In this document: one piece after another, positions 61,701 to 64,000 of the stretch
Layout: each line of letters opens with the position of its first letter
How positions within the stretch are numbered: the first letter of the stretch is position 1
Origin: Anarhynchus alexandrinus
Lineage: Eukaryota > Chordata > Aves > Charadriiformes > Charadriidae
Reading direction: 5' to 3'
Assembly (NCBI GenBank): GCA_008711295.1
Contig: VUYV01000015.1
Coordinates: forward strand, 1,569,054-1,633,053
DNA length: 64,000 nucleotides
The notes under the pieces: generated by a model
The model's input: only the letters and a program-made list of their open reading frames with translations
Databases searched by the model: none
What the model was told of the DNA's origin: nothing
Translations under genes and position numbers: made by a program

Positions 61701-64000
61701 CCCCAGCCTTGACCTTGCTGGCTGGCCCACCCTGTAGATTCTTCCAGGAGTAAAGCAGACCCTAGAAAAACATGTCTGTTTCTATCACTGTCCCTCCTCC
61801 CTGCTCTCCCCGTCATTCTCTTGCCTTCTCCAGGCAGCTGTGTGCAGCCTGGCTCTTCTCTGAGATGATGTGGGATGCATGGGCTGCTGGGTGCTGCTTG
61901 TTTGCACAGGCCCCAGGTGATAGTGGGTTTGGGACTGGGACAGGCAGTGGTGTGGCAAGGCCGGGGTGAACAGGAGGGTGCTGGCATACCAGACTGGCCA
62001 GTGGGGATGAAGGTGGGACTTGGACATGAGCGATGTGACCTCAGAGTTATTGTTGGCTCTGCGATGTGGTCACTCTCTGCTCTGAGATGATTTCCGCTGC
62101 TGCTGAACTTTGCTGGGAAAGAGCTTTTTCCTTTCCTCAAGCTGGAGATGCTCCGAGTTTTCTCAAGTTATTCTCTGACATCTCTTCCTCCTGCACATCT
62201 ACACCCTGGTGCTCACAGGCAAGGATGAGAAGATGGTCACTGTCCGAATCCATGCTTGTCCTGCCCCGGGTCTCTTCAAACCCAGCCGCTTCTATCCCAG
62301 CAAGAACAATGTCCGGACAGCCTGGTTCATGGAGCAGAGCACCCCCAAAGAAGGTAGGGTTTGAGGCTAGGGGAACACATGAGGCTGCTAAGTTCAGTCA
62401 GAGACTGCACCCAGTGCCTGGAGGTGGGTTCACTGCAGGTCTTTCTGTGGTTTGTGGTTGGGTCTGATGTGCTGTTGTCTCCCTACGCAGGAGCCACTGA
62501 GCCCCCAACCCCGCACTACAACAACTCCATCCTCTGTGACACAGTGCTGCTGTCCCACCTGCACTTCTTGTCTAGCGCAGCCTCTGACTTCCCAGGCATG
62601 AAGGATGGCCTGGCCCTTCTCAAAGTTTGGCTGAACCAGCGGCAGCTCAGCAAGGTACGTCCTGTGCCATGGGACAGGGCAGGCTCTGCTTCCTTGGCTA
62701 ACCTGCCTTTGGCCTGCTCTCCCTTCCAAGGGGTGGAAAGGTGGTGGCTTGATCCTGGTGGATGGTGTGGTGGGCTTGTGACTCTGATTTGAGCTTTCTT
62801 AGGTTTTAAGGAGCTCTGTCCTACCCTGTGGGTTGCAATGAGTCTGTATGTACTGGACAGTCGTGCTTCTCTGACATCCCTGGAATGATATAGTGGGTTT
62901 TTGTTTGGGTTGGGTTTTTTTTTTTTAATTCATCCCATTTCCCAAATAACTTTGAGGTGTTACCTTCCTGCAAGGGAATCCATGTCTTCATTCATTGTAC
63001 AAGGCTTTGCCTCAGTGTCTTCCTGGTGGGCTTGGGGGTTGCCCTGCTGGAGATGACAGAGTCTGGAAGCAGTCATGTGCGTTGGGCTCTGGGGCTCGTG
63101 GTGCCTTGTTGAGCTCTTGTTGACTCGGCCCTCTGTTTTCACAGGGCTTGGGATGCTTCAGTGGCTTCTTGGTCTCCATGCTTGTTGCCTACCTGCTAAT
63201 GAAACGCAAGATTGTCAAGATGATGAGTGGATACCAGGTACTGAGGAGCACCTTGCAGTTTCTGGGTGAGTTTCCAGGGGCCTCTCTGGGCAGGGATAGG
63301 CTGGTGTCAGCAGAGTCTCTGCATGAAGCCTGAACACAGTGGGGGAAGAGGGGAATTGTGGCTTGTGTCTCTCTGATGCTGAGACCCTGTGGGTGAGATG
63401 GACAGGAGGGGATGAGGCAGCAGAGCGGGGCTGGATGGAACAGCTTGCAGAGGAGTGGGTAGGGCCCATCACAAGGTGGAGGTCAGCATTGCATTGTAGC
63501 ACTGTTAATGTTGTGAGACCATGGTAGTCTTGCCACATAGCTGTACCACTGTCACCAGTGCAGAAGAAGTGGATGGTGGTGTGATTTGTTCCTTCCTGTC
63601 TGCCCACAGCCACCACTGACCTAAGCGTGACGGGGATCAGCCTAGCAAAGGATGTGGATGCCTCCCTGGTAAGCAACCCTCCAGTGTGGTCTCATGCCTG
63701 TGTCTGGCTGTGCTGCCAGCGTGACTCAGGCACTGTGCCTGTTATAGGGATGTTGGATAGCAACACGGTGGTGGTGCCCTGGTGTCTGTGCTGTGCTGTG
63801 GCACTAAGGACTGTGTTTGTTCTTCCAGCCTGTCCTGGATGACTTCCACCAGGCATTTGAAGTGGTCTTTGTGGATCCCTCTGGGCTGGTGAACCTCTGT
63901 GCTGATATGACTGCCAGCAAATACCATCAGGTACCGAACAAATTGTGATGGCATCCTGAGATGCTGTCTCGGGAGAGAGCTGAGGCAGGCAGAGAGTGAT
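58779..64000 (+). CDS. NOL6: NOL6 (nucleolar protein 6, Nrap/Utp22 family), coding exons 1-10, 3' part beyond window
   Basis: NOL6 is a nucleolar part of the small-subunit processome that assembles on pre-18S rRNA; yeast Utp22 acts with Rrp7 in the UtpC complex. Ten coding exons with GT/AG borders join into 423 codons without a stop: 58779-58784, 58880-59095, 60107-60223, 60489-60668, 61307-61475, 62219-62353, 62491-62654, 63145-63265, 63610-63668 and 63829-63930. This is about 37% of the usual roughly 1150 residues. Landmarks agreeing with human NOL6 include KLSRAELYK, LTDQAWLP, GSYLLGT, NQRY, GFLVSML and MSGYQVLRS. Residues 151-168 carry the nucleotidyltransferase-like pattern GS...NVDVA. 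The first acidic residue of the usual DxD is Asn, as in the human protein, consistent with an inactive, structural fold. Introns longer than 300 bp are 2 (1011 bp), 4 (638), 5 (743), 7 (490) and 8 (344). I saw no snoRNA with both boxes in them. Confidence 0.95.
58880..59095 (+). CDS. NOL6: NOL6 coding exon 2 (residues 3-74)
   Basis: The acceptor is TCTCCTCGCAG and the donor is GTCGGC; 72 codons, phase 0 at both ends. The first half is a low-complexity Ala/Gly/Pro tail with basic residues (SGKRAAPKG), typical of a nucleolar targeting region. The second half contains the conserved KLSRAELYKPPTSEEL and ends FHSSLLRLQ, which match the human N-terminal region. Confidence 0.93.
59096..60106 (+). 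other. NOL6 intron 2, containing a long antisense open frame
   Basis: This 1011-bp intron contains no sense-strand coding signal. A 254-codon frame open on the minus strand (59382-60146) fills most of it and overlaps exon 3. It is discussed among the findings and is not called as a gene. Confidence 0.8.
60107..60223 (+). CDS. NOL6: NOL6 coding exon 3 (residues 75-113)
   Basis: The acceptor is TTTCCTCCTACAG and the donor GTACGT; 39 codons, phase 0. It encodes a Lys-rich amphipathic helix (IEELLKEVTLKETKKKK) then IDAFLHEIN and ends ETSETE, aligning with the human helical segment VEELLKEV...DRIDAFLREVN. Confidence 0.95.
60489..60668 (+). CDS. NOL6: NOL6 coding exon 4 (residues 114-173), nucleotidyltransferase-like motif
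   Basis: The acceptor is CTGTTCCCAG and the donor GTGAGT; 60 codons, phase 0. It begins LTDQAWLPKGVKVPF and contains VVGSYLLGTCIKPEINVDVA, the degenerate GS...DxD signature of the first Nrap domain (nucleotidyltransferase-like fold). Loss of the first Asp (Asn at residue 164) is expected for the family. Confidence 0.96.
61307..61475 (+). CDS. NOL6: NOL6 coding exon 5 (residues 174-230)
   Basis: The acceptor is CTCTCTTCCCAG and the donor GTAGCA; 169 bases, phase 0 in and phase 1 out. It encodes EIFQDKDNLNQRYHRKRALY followed by LAHIAQHF and HLKPILLLRP, close to the human sequence. The donor GTAGCA is weaker than its neighbours. Confidence 0.95.
62219..62353 (+). CDS. NOL6: NOL6 coding exon 6 (residues 230-275)
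   Basis: The acceptor is GGTGCTCACAG and the donor GTAGGG; 135 bases, phase 1 at both ends. It encodes GKDEKMVTVRIHACPAPGLF and then PSRFYPSKNNVRTAWF, matching the human GKDERLVTVRLHPCPPP segment. Confidence 0.95.
62491..62654 (+). CDS. NOL6: NOL6 coding exon 7 (residues 275-329)
   Basis: The acceptor is CTCCCTACGCAG and the donor GTACGT; 164 bases, phase 1 in and phase 0 out. It encodes the conserved EPPTPHYN, DTVLLSHLHFL and MKDGLALLKVWLNQRQL, part of the helical region after the nucleotidyltransferase-like domain. Confidence 0.95.
63145..63265 (+). CDS. NOL6: NOL6 coding exon 8 (residues 330-370)
   Basis: The acceptor is CTGTTTTCACAG and the donor GTGAGT; 121 bases, phase 0 in and phase 1 out. 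It encodes GLGCFSGFLVSMLVAYL and MSGYQVLRSTLQFL, strongly conserved with human. The hydrophobic run is a buried helix of the fold, not a membrane segment. A GTACTG inside the exon resembles a donor, but the following residues match human NOL6, so it is coding. Confidence 0.95.
63610..63668 (+). CDS. NOL6: NOL6 coding exon 9 (residues 370-389)
   Basis: The acceptor is CTGTCTGCCCACAG and the donor GTAAGC; 59 bases, phase 1 in and phase 0 out. It encodes ATTDLSVTGISLAKDVDASL, aligning with human ATTDLTVNGISL. Confidence 0.93.
63829..63930 (+). CDS. NOL6: NOL6 coding exon 10 (residues 390-423)
   Basis: The acceptor is TGTTTGTTCTTCCAG and the donor GTACCG; 34 codons, phase 0. It encodes PVLDDFHQAFEVVFVDPSGL and ends TASKYHQ, matching human DFHQAFSVVFLDSSGHLNLC. 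Intron 10 starts at 63931 and the window ends within it. Confidence 0.95.

Noticed and set aside
58569..64000. snoRNA genes in NOL6 introns
   Set aside because: Near matches to the C box (for example GATGATG at about 61866) lack the final A and a paired D box with terminal stem.

Overview
The window is vertebrate nuclear DNA, almost certainly from a bird. It contains several copies of the sauropsid LINE family CR1 with the tail typical of bird genomes, and a solo endogenous-retroviral LTR whose ends (TGTCCTGGTTT...AAACCACGACA) are of a type I know from birds. The two protein-coding genes are split by introns with GT/AG boundaries. There are no operons, CRISPR arrays or bacterial features.

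Layout. (1) Positions 1-33620, minus strand: the 5' end of UBE2R2, a Cdc34-type ubiquitin-conjugating enzyme. Only coding exon 1 (33444-33620, residues 1-59) is inside. Everything from 33443 down to the left edge is its large first intron: AT-rich, with one CR1 fragment, one CR1 tail and short simple repeats. A CpG island covers exon 1 and the promoter. (2) About 33.9-58.2 kb: intergenic, with no gene I can support. It holds an assembly gap (39606-39719), young and old CR1 copies including one of about 2.8 kb (44.86-47.69 kb), a 731-bp solo LTR with a 5-bp target duplication (52305-53035), a long degenerate GT tract interrupted by a CR1 tail (54.72-55.18 kb), and small tandem repeats. (3) Positions 58.2-64.0 kb, plus strand: a CpG-island promoter with CCAAT, GC-box and E-box motifs, then the first ten coding exons of NOL6 (the Nrap/Utp22 nucleolar protein). 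These encode 423 residues in one unbroken frame; the gene runs off the right edge.

The two genes are divergent, UBE2R2 leftward and NOL6 rightward, about 25 kb apart. They lie in the same order and opposite orientations in human 9p13, which corresponds to the bird Z chromosome, so Z linkage is likely (inference). They act in unrelated processes: SCF-linked ubiquitin transfer and small-subunit ribosome assembly.

No clearly new biological system was found. The items most worth a second look are: a pair of diverged about 100-bp copies at 39.80 and 43.81 kb; a gap whose two edges carry the same sequence; an intronic stretch rich in CpG at 13.37-13.89 kb; a 254-codon antisense open frame in NOL6 intron 2; and a two-codon first exon of NOL6 followed by a 95-bp intron with a G-quadruplex-type run.
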